DNA of 64,000 nucleotides. Source: Acidimicrobiia bacterium (GTDB lineage: Bacteria; Actinomycetota; Acidimicrobiia; IMCC26256; JAOSJM01). The notes beneath the pieces were generated by a model. The model was not told the origin of the DNA and ran no database searches. It saw only the letters and a list, made by a program, of their open reading frames with translations. The stretch covers positions 992,001 to 1,056,000 of the forward strand of contig JAOSJM010000001.1 in assembly GCA_027494165.1 (NCBI GenBank), read 5' to 3'. Both the position numbers and the translations under genes were made by a program. Numbering within the stretch: the first letter of the stretch is position 1; each line of letters opens with the position of its first letter. Positions 51,815-62,356 of this stretch are shown here, piece by piece.

Positions 51815-53094
51815 TCAGGACCTCGCCCGGCGCTCCCGGACCAGCTGACCGTGGCGCTCCATCCTCTCCGCGGCCTGCCGCCGGAGGTCGGCCGGCGGGT
51901 CGGGGAGGATCACCGGGCCGTGCTCCCGGCTCGGGAGGGCGACGGTCGCCGTGCCGGGGCAGGTGACGTCGCCGCGCTGGTTCGTGCCCCGCATCTCGAT
52001 GTCGACCACGGTCCTGCCGTCGTCGATCCGCTTGTCGACCACCTCGCCGGTGATCACGTGGTGGTCGCCGAAGTAGTTGAACTTTCGGATCTCGCTGTGC
52101 TGACGCACCAGCCACCCGTCGTCGCCCATCCAGTCGGTGAGGAAGTGGGACAGCCAGCAGTCGCGCATCACGCCGTAGTCGTAGGCCATCGGGTTGCCGA
52201 TCGCCTGGGCCCACGCCGAGTCCCAGTGGACCCGCTGGGCGACGTCGGGGATCCCGTGCTCGTTCTTCACGTAGAACGGCGCGATCCGCTGCCGGTTGGC
52301 GTACGCGAGCCGGTTCGCGCACGGCGTGTACGGGGTGAAGCCGTAGCCGCCGGCGTGGAACACGATGATGTCGGTGGTGGTGAGCGGGCCCTTGGCCATG
52401 GGCTGGACGGCGTCGCCGACCCGGACGTCCTCCCACCACCGGGGCTCGGCCCCCCGCGGCTTCTCCTCGGCGTAGATGGCGTCGAGGCGGGCGATGTCGT
52501 CGTCGGTGTACGTGGCGGGCTCGATCTTGGAGTACTTGCCCTTCTCGCGGGCGGTCTTGCGCTCGGTGTGGATGGCGAGCGTGCGCGAGATGGCGACGAT
52601 CTCGGCCCGCTGGTTCATCTTCACGCTGGCGTACGTGATGAGGATCGACCGGTTCGCGAACTCGGACTTCTTCTCCACGACGGACTCGGTGCCGCCGAAG
52701 CTGTAGAGCTCGTCGCCCTCGTGGAGCGGCCGGAACCACTCCCAGACGCTTCCCGAGACGAAGACGTGGATCCCCCGGAACGACGGCCGCTTGACCGGCG
52801 GGTCGATCGGGTCGCCGTACAGCGGGCGGTTCATGGCGATGCCGATCATCGGGGGCGCGATCTGGCCCCCCAGCGGGTCGTCGTCCCGTAGTCCTCCGAG
52901 CAGAACAGGGGGTTGTCGTCGCCGTAGCTGCGGGCGAAGTTCCGCATCGCGTCGTGGTTGGCGACCGTGACGTGCTCCCGGGCCGGCGAGGACGTGTAGC
53001 GGCCCACGAGCGCGTGCGCCCGTTCGATGTCGGACTCCTTGAACTGGAAGTCGGTCGCCTTCTCGAACTCGGTCTTCTCGGTGCTCTCGGCCAT
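51815..53094 (-). CDS. FAS1-like/MaoC double-hotdog acyl dehydratase (one frame break)
   Basis: A CoA-ester hydratase of about 426 residues. N-terminal sequence MAESTEKTEFEKATDFQF leads to an FAS1-like dehydratase hotdog with GDDNPLFCSEDYG near residue 68 (acidic catalytic-loop pattern), FRGIHVFVSG and DELYSFGGTESVVEKKS. The C-terminal half has a second hotdog with RVHWDSAWAQAIGNPMAYDYG and GDHHVITGEVVDKR. One G is missing from the run at 52866-52871; restoring it joins the halves. It is divergent from the enoyl-CoA hydratase gene across an AT-rich gap. Confidence 0.85.
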
Positions 53095-53160
53095 GTTCCC
53101 CTGGTCCCCTTGCGGTGCGTGCCGGACTCCCGGCGGCGTCGAAGCCCCCGTCGTGGCGTC

Positions 53161-53188
53161 GCCGATACAGTAGTCTAAATAGATCGGC
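53161..53188. promoter_or_regulatory. AT-rich inverted repeat between dehydratase and enoyl-CoA hydratase
   Basis: GCCGAT and ATCGGC form a 6-bp inverted repeat around an unusually AT-rich core (TACAGTAGTCTAAATAG). It lies 67 bp from one start and 26 bp from the other, in the only region where promoters of the divergent pair can be. A TetR-type regulator site is one possibility. Confidence 0.4.
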
Positions 53189-53213
53189 CTCCACCCGGAC
53201 AGGACCTGACGAC

Positions 53214-54038
53214 ATGGGCGACAGCGCACCGCCGGCGGGCCCGGTGATCCTGACCGAGGTCACCGACCGCATCGGCACCGTCACCCTCAACCGCCCCGAG
53301 CGACGCAACGCGCTCGACCCCGCCCTCATCGAGGCGCTCGACGGGGCGGTGAACGAGATGGCCGACCGCGACGACGTGAAGGTCGTGATCCTCACCGGTG
53401 CCCCCGCCGAGGGTGCCCTCGGCGGGTTCTGCTCGGGCGGCGACACCAAGGAGGGCATCTCCGGCGGCGCGGGCGGGCCGCGAACGGCGCCGGCGCAGGG
53501 TCCCCTCGAGGGCGACCTCTCGCGCCACGACCGGCAGGCGGCGATGCTCCTCCACACCATGCCCAAGCCCACGATCGCCATGGTGGGCGGGCCGGCGATC
53601 GGCGCCGGGTGCAGCCTCGCGGCGGCGTGCGACCTGCGCTTCGCCTCCGAGGACGCGGTCTTCGCCGCGAACTTCTCGGCCGTCGGCCTCTCGGGTGACT
53701 ACGGCGGTTCCTTCTTCTGGACCGGGATCATCGGAACGGCGCGCACGCGTGAGCTCTACCTCCTCAACGAGAAGCTCACCGCCCGGCAGGCCTACGACCG
53801 GGGCATGGTGCACCGGGTGCTCCCCGCCGCCGAGCTCCGCGACCACGTGATGTCGGTCGCGCAGCGCCTGCTCCGCACGCCCGCCTCACTGCTCGCCCTC
53901 CTCAAGGACAACCTGAACCAGGCGGAGGAGGACACGGCCCGCCGGCGCCACCTCTTCGCGAACGAGCTGGCGAACCAGGGGCAGGCCGCTCTGGACATCA
54001 TGGCCCGCATGCGGCGCAGGGCCCAGCGGGACGCCTGA
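53214..54038 (+). CDS. enoyl-CoA hydratase/isomerase family protein
   Basis: A crotonase-fold enzyme of 274 residues. VTLNRPERRNALD near residue 20 is the conserved start, GFCSGGDTKEG near residue 77 forms the first oxyanion loop, and KPTIAMVGGPAIGAGCSLAAACDLRFA (residues ~118-145) the second. The usual catalytic glutamates are not clear by eye, so hydratase versus isomerase is uncertain. The ATG at 53214 is the first good start after the control region. An SDR gene follows 71 bp later on the same strand. Confidence 0.93.
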   Translation: MGDSAPPAGPVILTEVTDRIGTVTLNRPERRNALDPALIEALDGAVNEMADRDDVKVVILTGAPAEGALGGFCSGGDTKEGISGGAGGPRTAPAQGPLEGDLSRHDRQAAMLLHTMPKPTIAMVGGPAIGAGCSLAAACDLRFASEDAVFAANFSAVGLSGDYGGSFFWTGIIGTARTRELYLLNEKLTARQAYDRGMVHRVLPAAELRDHVMSVAQRLLRTPASLLALLKDNLNQAEEDTARRRHLFANELANQGQAALDIMARMRRRAQRDA

Positions 54039-54109
54039 GCGGACCCGCCGGACCCGGGCGGACGGTCCGGGTCGCGCGAGTCTCGCGGAGAAGGAGACGG
54101 GAGCAGCTC

Positions 54110-54871
54110 ATGGAGATCTCGGGAGCCGGCGCCATGATCGTCGGAGGCGCCTCCGGCATGGCACGGGCCACCGCGGAGCGGTTGCGGCAGAAGGGCGCGA
54201 GGATCGCCATCGTCGACCTGCCGACCTCCGAGGGGGAGGTCGTGGCCACGTCGCTCGACGGCACGTTCCACCCGCTCGACGTCACCGACGAGCCCGGGGT
54301 GGAGCGGACCGTCCCCGAGGTGGTCGAGGCCCTCGGTGGCCTGCACATCGCGGTGAACACGGCCGGCGGCGGGCTGGCGGCCAGGACCATCACCAGGGAC
54401 GGCCCGCACCCCCTCGACTCGTTCCGCCGGGTGATCGACCTCAACCTCGTCGCCACCTTCAACCTGAACCGGCTCCAGGCCTGGCACATGAGCCAGAACG
54501 AGCCCGACGACGACGGCGAGCGGGGCGTCATCATCAACACCTCCTCGATCGCCGCCTTCGAGGGCCAGATCGGCCAGGTGGCCTACACGGCCGCCAAGGC
54601 CGCGATCGCCGGCATGACCCTCACCATGGCCCGCGACCTGGGCGGTGTCGGGGTCCGGGTGAGCTCGATCGCCCCGAGCCTGTTCGCCACGGGCCTCACC
54701 AAGGGCATCCCCGACGAGGTCACCGAGGTGCTCACCAGGGACGCCGCCTTCCCGAAGCGGGCGGGCCGGCCCGACGAGTACGCGATCCTCGCCGTGGCGA
54801 TCGTGGAGTCGGCGATGCTCAACGGCTCCTGCATCCGCCTCGACGGCGGCCAGCGCTTCGCCCCCCGGTAG
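54110..54871 (+). CDS. SDR dehydrogenase, 3-hydroxyacyl-CoA dehydrogenase type 2-like
   Basis: A 253-residue short-chain dehydrogenase. The cofactor loop is MIVGGASGMARATAERL near residue 9, the acidic NAD-selecting residue is in IAIVDLPTSE, and NTAGGG corresponds to the NNAG motif. The active site is INTSSIAAFEGQIGQVAYTAAKAAI with Ser, Tyr and Lys correctly spaced. The C-terminus resembles human HSD17B10. Role: probably oxidation of a 3-hydroxyacyl-CoA after the hydratase. RBS GGAGACGGGAG precedes the ATG. Confidence 0.92.
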   Translation: MEISGAGAMIVGGASGMARATAERLRQKGARIAIVDLPTSEGEVVATSLDGTFHPLDVTDEPGVERTVPEVVEALGGLHIAVNTAGGGLAARTITRDGPHPLDSFRRVIDLNLVATFNLNRLQAWHMSQNEPDDDGERGVIINTSSIAAFEGQIGQVAYTAAKAAIAGMTLTMARDLGGVGVRVSSIAPSLFATGLTKGIPDEVTEVLTRDAAFPKRAGRPDEYAILAVAIVESAMLNGSCIRLDGGQRFAPR

Positions 54872-54901
54872 CCGGACCGCCGGCGCGACCCGGGCGACGG
54901 G

Positions 54902-54920
54902 GGCGGGCCGGCGGCCCGCC
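54902..54920. terminator. perfect GC hairpin between convergent genes
   Basis: GGCGGGCC-GGC-GGCCCGCC is an 8-bp perfect stem with a 3-base loop, between the SDR stop and the LLM stop. No T tract follows on either strand, as is common in high-GC actinobacteria. Bidirectional termination is likely. Confidence 0.6.
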
Positions 54921-54929
54921 GCTCGTCGC

Positions 54930-55961
54930 TCACTCCAACCAGGAACGGACCTTCTCGAGGTCGGCCAGCCGGTTCTCGCCCACCGCCTGGACGTGGAGGA
55001 CGGTCACGCCGGCCTCCCGGTAGGCGGCGACGCGCTCGCGCACCCAGCCCTCGGGCCCGACGAGCGACGTGCCGTCGATGAACTCCTGGGGCACGGCGGC
55101 CGCCGCCTCCTTCCTGCGCCCGCTCAGGTACTCGTCCTGGATGCGCTCGGCCTCGGCCTCGTAGCCGTAGCGGCGCAGGAGCTCGTTGTAGAAGTTCTTG
55201 TCGCGCGCGCCCATGCCTCCGAAGTACAGGGCGAGGGCGGCGCGGTCCCGCTGGCGCAGGTCCTCGAGGTCGTCGCCGATGGCCAGCGAGCCACCGGCCA
55301 CGATCTCCAGGGGGCCCGAGTCCGCCGGGCGCCGGGCCCGGCCGGCGGCGAGGGCCTCGCCCCACACGTCGGCGGCCTTCTCGGGCAGGAAGTGGAGGGG
55401 GAGCCAGCCGTCGGCCACTTCGGCGGTCATCTCGACGTTCTTCGGGCCCATGGAGGCGACGTAGATCGGGATGCGGTCCCGGACCGGCTCGTCGATGATC
55501 TTCAGCGCCTTGCCGAGCCCGGTGCCCTGGCCCTCGGGAAGCGGCACGAAGTACTTCGGCCCGTCGTGCACGAGCCGCTCGCGCCGCCACACCATCCGGC
55601 AGATGTCGATGATCTCGCGCGTGCGCTGGAGCGGGGCGTCGTACGGGACGCCGTGGAAGCCCTCGATCACCTGGGGGCCCGAGGCTCCGAGCCCGAGGAT
55701 GCAGCGGCCCGACGAGAGCCGGTCGACGCCCACGGCCGTCATGGCGAGGACGGTCGGGGTGCGCGTGTAGATCGGGAGGATGCTCGAACCGATCCGGGCC
55801 CGCTCGGTGACCGCGGCGAGGAAGCCCATCGTGCTCACCGCGTCGGCGGTGTAGGCCTCGCCGGTCCACAGGTACTCGACGCCGACTGCCTCCATGCCGC
55901 GGGCCGTCGCCGCCAGGCGTTCCGGGCTGCGTCGCATCCCGACCAGGGCGCTGAGCTTCAC
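54930..55961 (-). CDS. LLM-class F420-dependent oxidoreductase
   Basis: A 343-residue TIM-barrel flavin or F420 oxidoreductase of the luciferase-like family. GVEYLWTGEAYTADAVSTMGF near residue 28, IGSSILPIYTRTPTVLAM, GRCILGLGASGPQVIEGFHG near residue 85, and IPIYVASMGPKNVEMTAEVADGW are typical of mycobacterial-type F420-dependent members. The cofactor cannot be settled from sequence alone. It ends 59 bp from the SDR and lies 37 bp downstream of the fused acyl-CoA dehydrogenase, likely one transcript. Confidence 0.92.
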   Translation of the reverse strand: MKLSALVGMRRSPERLAATARGMEAVGVEYLWTGEAYTADAVSTMGFLAAVTERARIGSSILPIYTRTPTVLAMTAVGVDRLSSGRCILGLGASGPQVIEGFHGVPYDAPLQRTREIIDICRMVWRRERLVHDGPKYFVPLPEGQGTGLGKALKIIDEPVRDRIPIYVASMGPKNVEMTAEVADGWLPLHFLPEKAADVWGEALAAGRARRPADSGPLEIVAGGSLAIGDDLEDLRQRDRAALALYFGGMGARDKNFYNELLRRYGYEAEAERIQDEYLSGRRKEAAAAVPQEFIDGTSLVGPEGWVRERVAAYREAGVTVLHVQAVGENRLADLEKVRSWLE

Positions 55962-55998
55962 GCCGCCCTCCTCGGTTCGACAGGTTCGGGGCCCGGTG

Positions 55999-58164
55999 TC
56001 ACTTCAGCAGCGGGTCCCTGGGCAGCCCGAGGATCCGCTCGCCGATCTGGTTGCGGGCGATCTCGGACGTGCCTCCGGCGATCGACAGGCCCCGGGTCCA
56101 GAGGGTGAGCATGGCCGGCAGCGCCCCCTCCCCTTCGAGGAACGCCACCGACTGGCCGCAGAGCATGCCGCCGATCGCGGCACGCTCGTGGCCGGACTCC
56201 GCCGTGACGAGCTTGGTCACGTTGCCCTCGGGCCCGGGCTCGCTGCCGGCCATGGCCCGGGAGGCCCGGCGCAGGTTGAGCAGGTCCAGGGTGCGCGCCG
56301 TGGCCAGGTACCCGGCCACCCGGGCCGCGGCCGCGGGGACCCGGTCGCCGTGCTCGTCGAGGAGGGCGATGAGGTCGAGGCCCGGGACCAGCCCGCCCCC
56401 CGAACCGCCGCCGATGCTCACCCGCTCGTTGCCGAGGGTGGCCCGGGCGACGGTCCAGCCCGCGTTGACCTCCCCGACCACGTCGTCGTCGGGGACGAAC
56501 ACGTCGTTGAAGAACACCTCGTTGAAGTGCGACTCGCCGGTCATCTGCTTGAGGGGCCGGACCTCGACGCCCTCGCCCTTCATGTCGATGACCATCGTCG
56601 TGATGCCTTCGTGCTTCTTGGCCTCGGGGTCGGTGCGGACGGTGGCGAGACCGAGGTGCGACTCCCGGGCCCCGCTGGTCCAGACCTTCTGGCCGTTGAC
56701 GAGCCACCCGCCCTCGACGCGCGTGCCGCGGGTCTTGATGCCCGCGGCATCCGAGCCGGCATCGGGCTCGCTGAAGAGCTGGCACCACACGATGCTCTGG
56801 TCGAGGGTCTTGCGGACCCAGCGGTCGACCTGGTCCTGGGTGCCGTGCTGGGAGACGGTGAGGATGACCCAGCCGGTGATGCCGTACTGCGGGCGCTGGA
56901 CGCCGGCGGCGGCGAACTCCTCGTCGATGACGATCTGCTCGAGCGCCGATGCTGCCCGCCCCCAGGGCTCGGGCCAGTGGGGCATGACGTAGCCGGTGTC
57001 GATGAGGCGCTCGAGCTGCTCCTTCTCGGGGAGTCCGGCGACCTCCCGGGCGAAGGTCCGCACCTCGGCCCGGATGGGCTCGGCCTCCGGCCCGAGATCG
57101 AGGCCCGCCTCACGACGGACGCCCGCCCGGAGCGAGCCGAGGACCTGGTCGCCCGCACCGGGACCGCCGAAGATCGCCTCCAGGCTGATCGCTCGGCGCA
57201 TGAGGAGGTGCGCGTCGTGCTCCCAGGTGAAGCCGATGCCGCCGTGCACCTGGATGTTCAGGTGCGAGCACTCGAGGAAGGCGGGCATGGCGAGCGTCGC
57301 CGCGACGGCGCTCGCGTACTCGAACTGGTCGAGGTCGCCCCCGGCGGCGCGCGCGGCATCCCACGTGGACGCCGTGGCCATCTCGGTGGCGACGAGCATG
57401 TTGGCGCAGTGGTGCTTGACCGCCTGGAACATGGCGATGGGCCGGCCGAACTGGTGCCGTTCCCTCGCGTAGGCGCTGGACATCTCCGTGCACTCACGCG
57501 CGCCGCCGGCTGCCTCGGCGGACGCCAGGGTGCGGGCGATGGCGGCCGCCACCCGGGCCCCACCGGCCAGCACGGCGTCGGGGGAGACGGGGACGCCGTC
57601 GAGGGCGACGTGGCCGGACCGGCGGGAGGGGTCGACGTTGGCGGGGATCGTGACCGAGAGCCCCGGCGCGTCGCGCGGGACGACGATCAGGTCGTCGCCA
57701 CAGCGGAGGACGAACAGGTCGGCCAGGCCGGCGCCGAGCACGACGCCGGCGGAGCCGCTCGCCTTCCCGCCGTCGAGCGTCACGCCCTCGACGATCCCGA
57801 GCGCGCCGGTCCGGGTCCCGTCGACGAGGGAGGGGAGGAGGGCCTGCTTCTGGGCGTCGGTCCCCGCGGCCGAGACGGTCGCGGACGCCATGACGGTGGG
57901 GAGGAACGGGCCCGGCGCGACCGCTCGCCCCATGGCCTCCACGACGACCGCCAGCTCCTCGAGCTCGTACCCCGACCCGCCGTACGCCTCGTCGACGTGC
58001 AGACCGAGCCAACCGAGGTCGACGAGGGCGTCCCAGAAGGGAGGGAGCTCCTCGGTGGGGGCCTCCAGGAGCGCCCGCCCCGCGGCGCGCGCCTTGTTGG
58101 ACTCGAGGAAGGCCGACGCGACCTCTTCGAGCTCCCGGTGCTCCTCGCTGATCGCGATCCCCAT
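55999..58164 (-). CDS. fused double acyl-CoA dehydrogenase (FadE34-like)
   Basis: A single 721-residue chain with two complete acyl-CoA dehydrogenase units joined near residue 370. Unit 1 has LGWLGLHVDEAYGGSGYELE, YARERHQFGRPIAMFQAVKH and HGGIGFTWEHDAHLLMRR. Unit 2 has YGITGWVILTVSQHGT, QLFSEPDAGSDAAG, GQKVWTSGA and IAGGTSEIARNQIGERILG. The usual catalytic glutamate just before GTSEI is glycine in unit 2, consistent with one working site per pair. FadE34 of M. tuberculosis, acting on a steroid side-chain CoA ester, has this layout and length. The start at 58164 lies divergent from the thiolase. Confidence 0.93.
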   Translation of the reverse strand: MGIAISEEHRELEEVASAFLESNKARAAGRALLEAPTEELPPFWDALVDLGWLGLHVDEAYGGSGYELEELAVVVEAMGRAVAPGPFLPTVMASATVSAAGTDAQKQALLPSLVDGTRTGALGIVEGVTLDGGKASGSAGVVLGAGLADLFVLRCGDDLIVVPRDAPGLSVTIPANVDPSRRSGHVALDGVPVSPDAVLAGGARVAAAIARTLASAEAAGGARECTEMSSAYARERHQFGRPIAMFQAVKHHCANMLVATEMATASTWDAARAAGGDLDQFEYASAVAATLAMPAFLECSHLNIQVHGGIGFTWEHDAHLLMRRAISLEAIFGGPGAGDQVLGSLRAGVRREAGLDLGPEAEPIRAEVRTFAREVAGLPEKEQLERLIDTGYVMPHWPEPWGRAASALEQIVIDEEFAAAGVQRPQYGITGWVILTVSQHGTQDQVDRWVRKTLDQSIVWCQLFSEPDAGSDAAGIKTRGTRVEGGWLVNGQKVWTSGARESHLGLATVRTDPEAKKHEGITTMVIDMKGEGVEVRPLKQMTGESHFNEVFFNDVFVPDDDVVGEVNAGWTVARATLGNERVSIGGGSGGGLVPGLDLIALLDEHGDRVPAAAARVAGYLATARTLDLLNLRRASRAMAGSEPGPEGNVTKLVTAESGHERAAIGGMLCGQSVAFLEGEGALPAMLTLWTRGLSIAGGTSEIARNQIGERILGLPRDPLLK

Positions 58165-58321
58165 GGCCGGCCTTCCTGCTCGCGAACCACCGTCGTCGTG
58201 ACGGCGGGAGACTACCGTGATGAGTGGACCGATCCCGAGCCTGTCGCGGCGACACGCTCGGAGGCCCCCTTCCCGGTGTGACCCGATGCGACCGGGGACC
58301 CGGGCGATGCGTTGAATAGAG

Positions 58322-58332
58322 TATACGGTATA
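58322..58332. promoter_or_regulatory. TATAC-G-GTATA palindrome between acyl-CoA dehydrogenase and thiolase
   Basis: A perfect 5-bp inverted repeat with a single central base, in an AT-rich island (TTGAATAGAGTATACGGTAT) within very GC-rich DNA. It lies midway in the 260-bp divergent gap. It could be a regulator site or contain overlapping -10 elements for both genes. Confidence 0.45.
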
Positions 58333-58424
58333 GCCGCTGCCGCCCGATCGGGCCGCGAGAAGGATCGACGCGCCGACGGCCTGCACCGACACGCGGCGAG
58401 CGATCCGGGTGACGAGGAGGACAC

Positions 58425-59604
<1,180 letters not shown>

Positions 59605-59637
59605 CCCGGACGGGAGGCGCACCGTCCCGAGCGGCCC

Positions 59638-60489
59638 TCAACCCACGGAGACGTGGGCATCGGCGAGGATGGTGAGCGTCCCCTCCGCTCCGGCGTCGCG
59701 AACCTCGGTGGCGACCAGGACCACGTCTCCCCGTCGCCCGACGATCGTCGGCTCGGCCCGGACCGGCCCCGCCAGGCTCGGGGTCAGGTAGCGGACCGCG
59801 GCGCTCACCGTCCGCGCCGGGGCCCCGGTGGCCTCGGTGACCGCTCCGGTCACCGCCGCGTCGACCAGGGCGATCGCGACGCCGCCGTGCAGACCGCCCC
59901 AGGTGTTCCGGCTCAGCTCCTGGAGCGGGATGCTCCAGCCCGCCCGGCCGTCGCCGTCGCCGTCCCGTCCGATCTCCAGCGCCTCGTGGAGCGGGACCCG
60001 CAGCGAGCAGGTCCCGTGGAGCCGCCGGTAGAAGCGGGCCCGTTCGTGCGCGGTCCTCTCGGCGGGGCGTGGGGGTCCCACGAAGACGAACTGCTGGACG
60101 CTGCGGGCGACGTGGACACCGAGATCGTCGTGCACGTCCACGACGAGCACCCCGGACCGGCCGCCCAGGCGCTCGACCCGGCTGGAGGCGGAGAGCACCT
60201 GCCCCTCGGGGGCGTTCAGGCGGTGCGCGGTGATGTCGGCGTGCAACCAGGGACGGTTCTGCGGGAACGAGGGTGCCTGTCCCGACGCGGCGTCGAGGTA
60301 GAGCCCGAGGACGCCGAAGTCGAGGTGGCCGTCGGCGTCGAGGAGGATCGGGTGGAGCGGGAGGTCGATCCGGGGAGAACCGTCCTCGATCCGGATCTGG
60401 AGGCCGATCCTGCCGAGGACGTGGCCGGTCATGTGGGTGGTCGTGGCGTGATCGGTGTCCTGGGCGCGCGCCGCGGGCATCGGGTCCAT
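59638..60489 (-). CDS. double-hotdog acyl-CoA thioesterase (PaaI-like)
   Basis: A 283-residue protein. The C-terminal hotdog has NTWGGLHGGVAIALVDAAVT near residue 190, the HGG motif and acidic residue of PaaI-type thioesterases. The N-terminal half has a degenerate second hotdog (LDFGVLGLYLDAASG). It would release free acids from CoA esters, perhaps protecting the CoA pool of this catabolic region. Its 3' end is 33 bp from the convergent thiolase stop. Confidence 0.8.
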   Translation of the reverse strand: MDPMPAARAQDTDHATTTHMTGHVLGRIGLQIRIEDGSPRIDLPLHPILLDADGHLDFGVLGLYLDAASGQAPSFPQNRPWLHADITAHRLNAPEGQVLSASSRVERLGGRSGVLVVDVHDDLGVHVARSVQQFVFVGPPRPAERTAHERARFYRRLHGTCSLRVPLHEALEIGRDGDGDGRAGWSIPLQELSRNTWGGLHGGVAIALVDAAVTGAVTEATGAPARTVSAAVRYLTPSLAGPVRAEPTIVGRRGDVVLVATEVRDAGAEGTLTILADAHVSVG

Positions 60490-60576
60490 GATCGGACGAG
60501 GGTACCGTCGCGTCGGCGGGTCGTCCTGTTGGCGGTCCGGGGTCCTCCGGGCGCCGGTCTCCCCCGACGGGCCCGG

Positions 60577-61959
60577 TCAGTGGTCGGGATCGGACTCGAG
60601 GCGGCCGTCGGCGACGGCGGCGAGGAACGCCGCGTGGTCCCGGGCGTTCTGGGCGGCGTAGGTCTCGGCGAAGGCGGTGACCGCCCGGTCCATGCGGCAG
60701 CTCGTCCCGAGGTAGGCGGCGATGGCGATCGGGTCCCCGGTCCGGGCGTGTCCCCGAGCGAGGGTCCATCCGCAGAGGGAGGCGTAGCGGTGCAGCACCT
60801 CCGGGGACGCGGACCCCACGTCGACCGAGCCCTTCCAATCTCGGAGCTGGCGGACGTGGTACGTGCGACCCTCGTCCGAGGCCGTCCACCCCAGGAAGAT
60901 GTCGCTGGCCGCCTGGATCAGCCGTTGGCCCTCGACGACCCGCCGCCCGGCGTGGTCGTAGGTGCTGGGGCCGAGGTGCTCCTCGAGCACCGACGCGGTG
61001 GCCTCCTTGATCTGGAGGAACAGTGGATCGTCGCGATCGCGGCCCTCGAGCAGCATCACGAAGCAGTGGGTACCGACGCTCCCGACGCCGACCACCTTCA
61101 CGCCGACGTCGACGGGCGAGAAGCGGTCGAGGACCACCCGGCGGTGATCGGGCAACGACCCCCGGTAGCGGTCGAAGACGCCGAGGGCCAGCTCCCAGAG
61201 CCGATCGGGATCACGCTCGGGGATCTCGGCGAGCGGCAGGAGGACGGGCGGGTCGCTGCGGATGCGGAACCGGCCGTCCACCTCGACGGTCAGCCTGCGC
61301 AGAGCCTGCAGGCTGTCCCTCGAACGGGCCTTGCGGTCGAAGCGGGCGAGTCGCCGACGGGTCGCCTCGTCGCTCCACAGCTCATGTCCGGAGAGCCGGT
61401 CGACGTCGACGTCCTCGTACCACAGGTCGAGGGTCCGCAAGCCGGCGAACCGGTGCATCCCCTGCCGGTAGGCCTGCACCGTGCGGCCCGTCACGGCCTG
61501 CTGCTCCTTCTGGTCGAACCCGCGGTGTGCAGCGGCGATCCAGACGCTCGTGGCGAGGCGCTTGAGGTCCCACTCCCAGGGGCCGGGCAGGGTCTCGTCG
61601 AAGTCGTTGGCGTCGAAGACGAGTCGCCGCTCCGGCGAGGCGTAGGCGCCGAAGTTGGAGAGGTGAGCGTCGCCGCCGAGCTGGACCGTGATCCCGCTGG
61701 TCCGGGTCGGGGCCAGGTCCGTGGCCATGAGCCGGGCGGCGCCCCGGTAGAAGGTGAACGGCGACGCCGCCATCCGTCCGTGCCGGATCGGGACGAGCCA
61801 CGGCACCCGGGTCGCGTTCTGCTCCTCCAGCAGGGCCACCGGATCGCGACGGTCGGCGGCGGGTGACCAGTCGGCGTGGGCGGAACGCGGCGCGATCTTC
61901 CGGGCCGCTCGTCCTACGGCGGCCCGCTGGTCGGGTGAGCGGTGACCCATCCCCTCCAC
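60577..61959 (-). CDS. DUF2252 family protein
   Basis: A 460-residue protein of the DUF2252 family, which has a kinase-like fold. PFTFYRGAARLMATDL near residue 67, LGGDAHLSNFGAYASPERRLVFDANDFDE near residues 94-122 (the Brenner-like catalytic region), WEWDLKRLATS, VGVGSVGTHCFVMLLEGR and FLQIKEA are diagnostic. The family is common in high-GC actinobacteria; its substrate is unknown. The gene is intact, with an ATG at 61959, and is transcribed in the same direction as the thioesterase 87 bp downstream. Confidence 0.92.
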   Translation of the reverse strand: MEGMGHRSPDQRAAVGRAARKIAPRSAHADWSPAADRRDPVALLEEQNATRVPWLVPIRHGRMAASPFTFYRGAARLMATDLAPTRTSGITVQLGGDAHLSNFGAYASPERRLVFDANDFDETLPGPWEWDLKRLATSVWIAAAHRGFDQKEQQAVTGRTVQAYRQGMHRFAGLRTLDLWYEDVDVDRLSGHELWSDEATRRRLARFDRKARSRDSLQALRRLTVEVDGRFRIRSDPPVLLPLAEIPERDPDRLWELALGVFDRYRGSLPDHRRVVLDRFSPVDVGVKVVGVGSVGTHCFVMLLEGRDRDDPLFLQIKEATASVLEEHLGPSTYDHAGRRVVEGQRLIQAASDIFLGWTASDEGRTYHVRQLRDWKGSVDVGSASPEVLHRYASLCGWTLARGHARTGDPIAIAAYLGTSCRMDRAVTAFAETYAAQNARDHAAFLAAVADGRLESDPDH

Positions 61960-62028
61960 GACTCGATCGTCCCACGGCCCGGGGCGGCCGCACGGTCGCC
62001 CAGCCCCGCGGACCTAGGCTGGCGGTTC

Positions 62029-62271
62029 ATGGACGACCAGCCGGAAGCCACGCCGTCGCGCACGTTCATCGGGGGCCGGCACGGCAGCCCGACCATCACC
62101 GTCGCCTTCCCGTTCTCGCAGGTGAAGACCACCGATCCCGAGGTTCGGGAGGCGGTGTCCGAGCTCGCGTCGCTCGTCGCCCGGCTCGCCGAGGGGCTGG
62201 GAGGCGAGGAGGGACGGTCGCTGCGTGCCGCCGCCGAGGCGGTGGCCGAGCGGCTGCGGCTGGACGGCTGA
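62029..62271 (+). CDS. small uncharacterised protein
   Basis: An 80-residue acidic, mostly helical product: TFIGGRHGSPTITVAFPFSQ near the start, then VREAVSELASLVARLAEGLG and a charged helix. No family is recognised. An upstream ATG at 61942 would add 29 residues of low-complexity sequence. Another frame from 62307 encodes a 17-codon open frame with a GAGGAGG site that overlaps the next gene's ATG. It may be a real leader peptide or the true C-terminus after an indel. Confidence 0.55.
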   Translation: MDDQPEATPSRTFIGGRHGSPTITVAFPFSQVKTTDPEVREAVSELASLVARLAEGLGGEEGRSLRAAAEAVAERLRLDG

Positions 62272-62356
62272 CCGCCGACCGGCGGGCGGGGTTCGAGGAG
62301 GACCGCATGGCCCGGTTCCACCGAGACGTCGCGATCCCCGAGGGCCGACCGGTCGG

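Noticed and set aside
55894..58281. 795-codon plus-strand open frame
   Set aside because: It is antisense to the fused acyl-CoA dehydrogenase, whose both units are fully recognisable.
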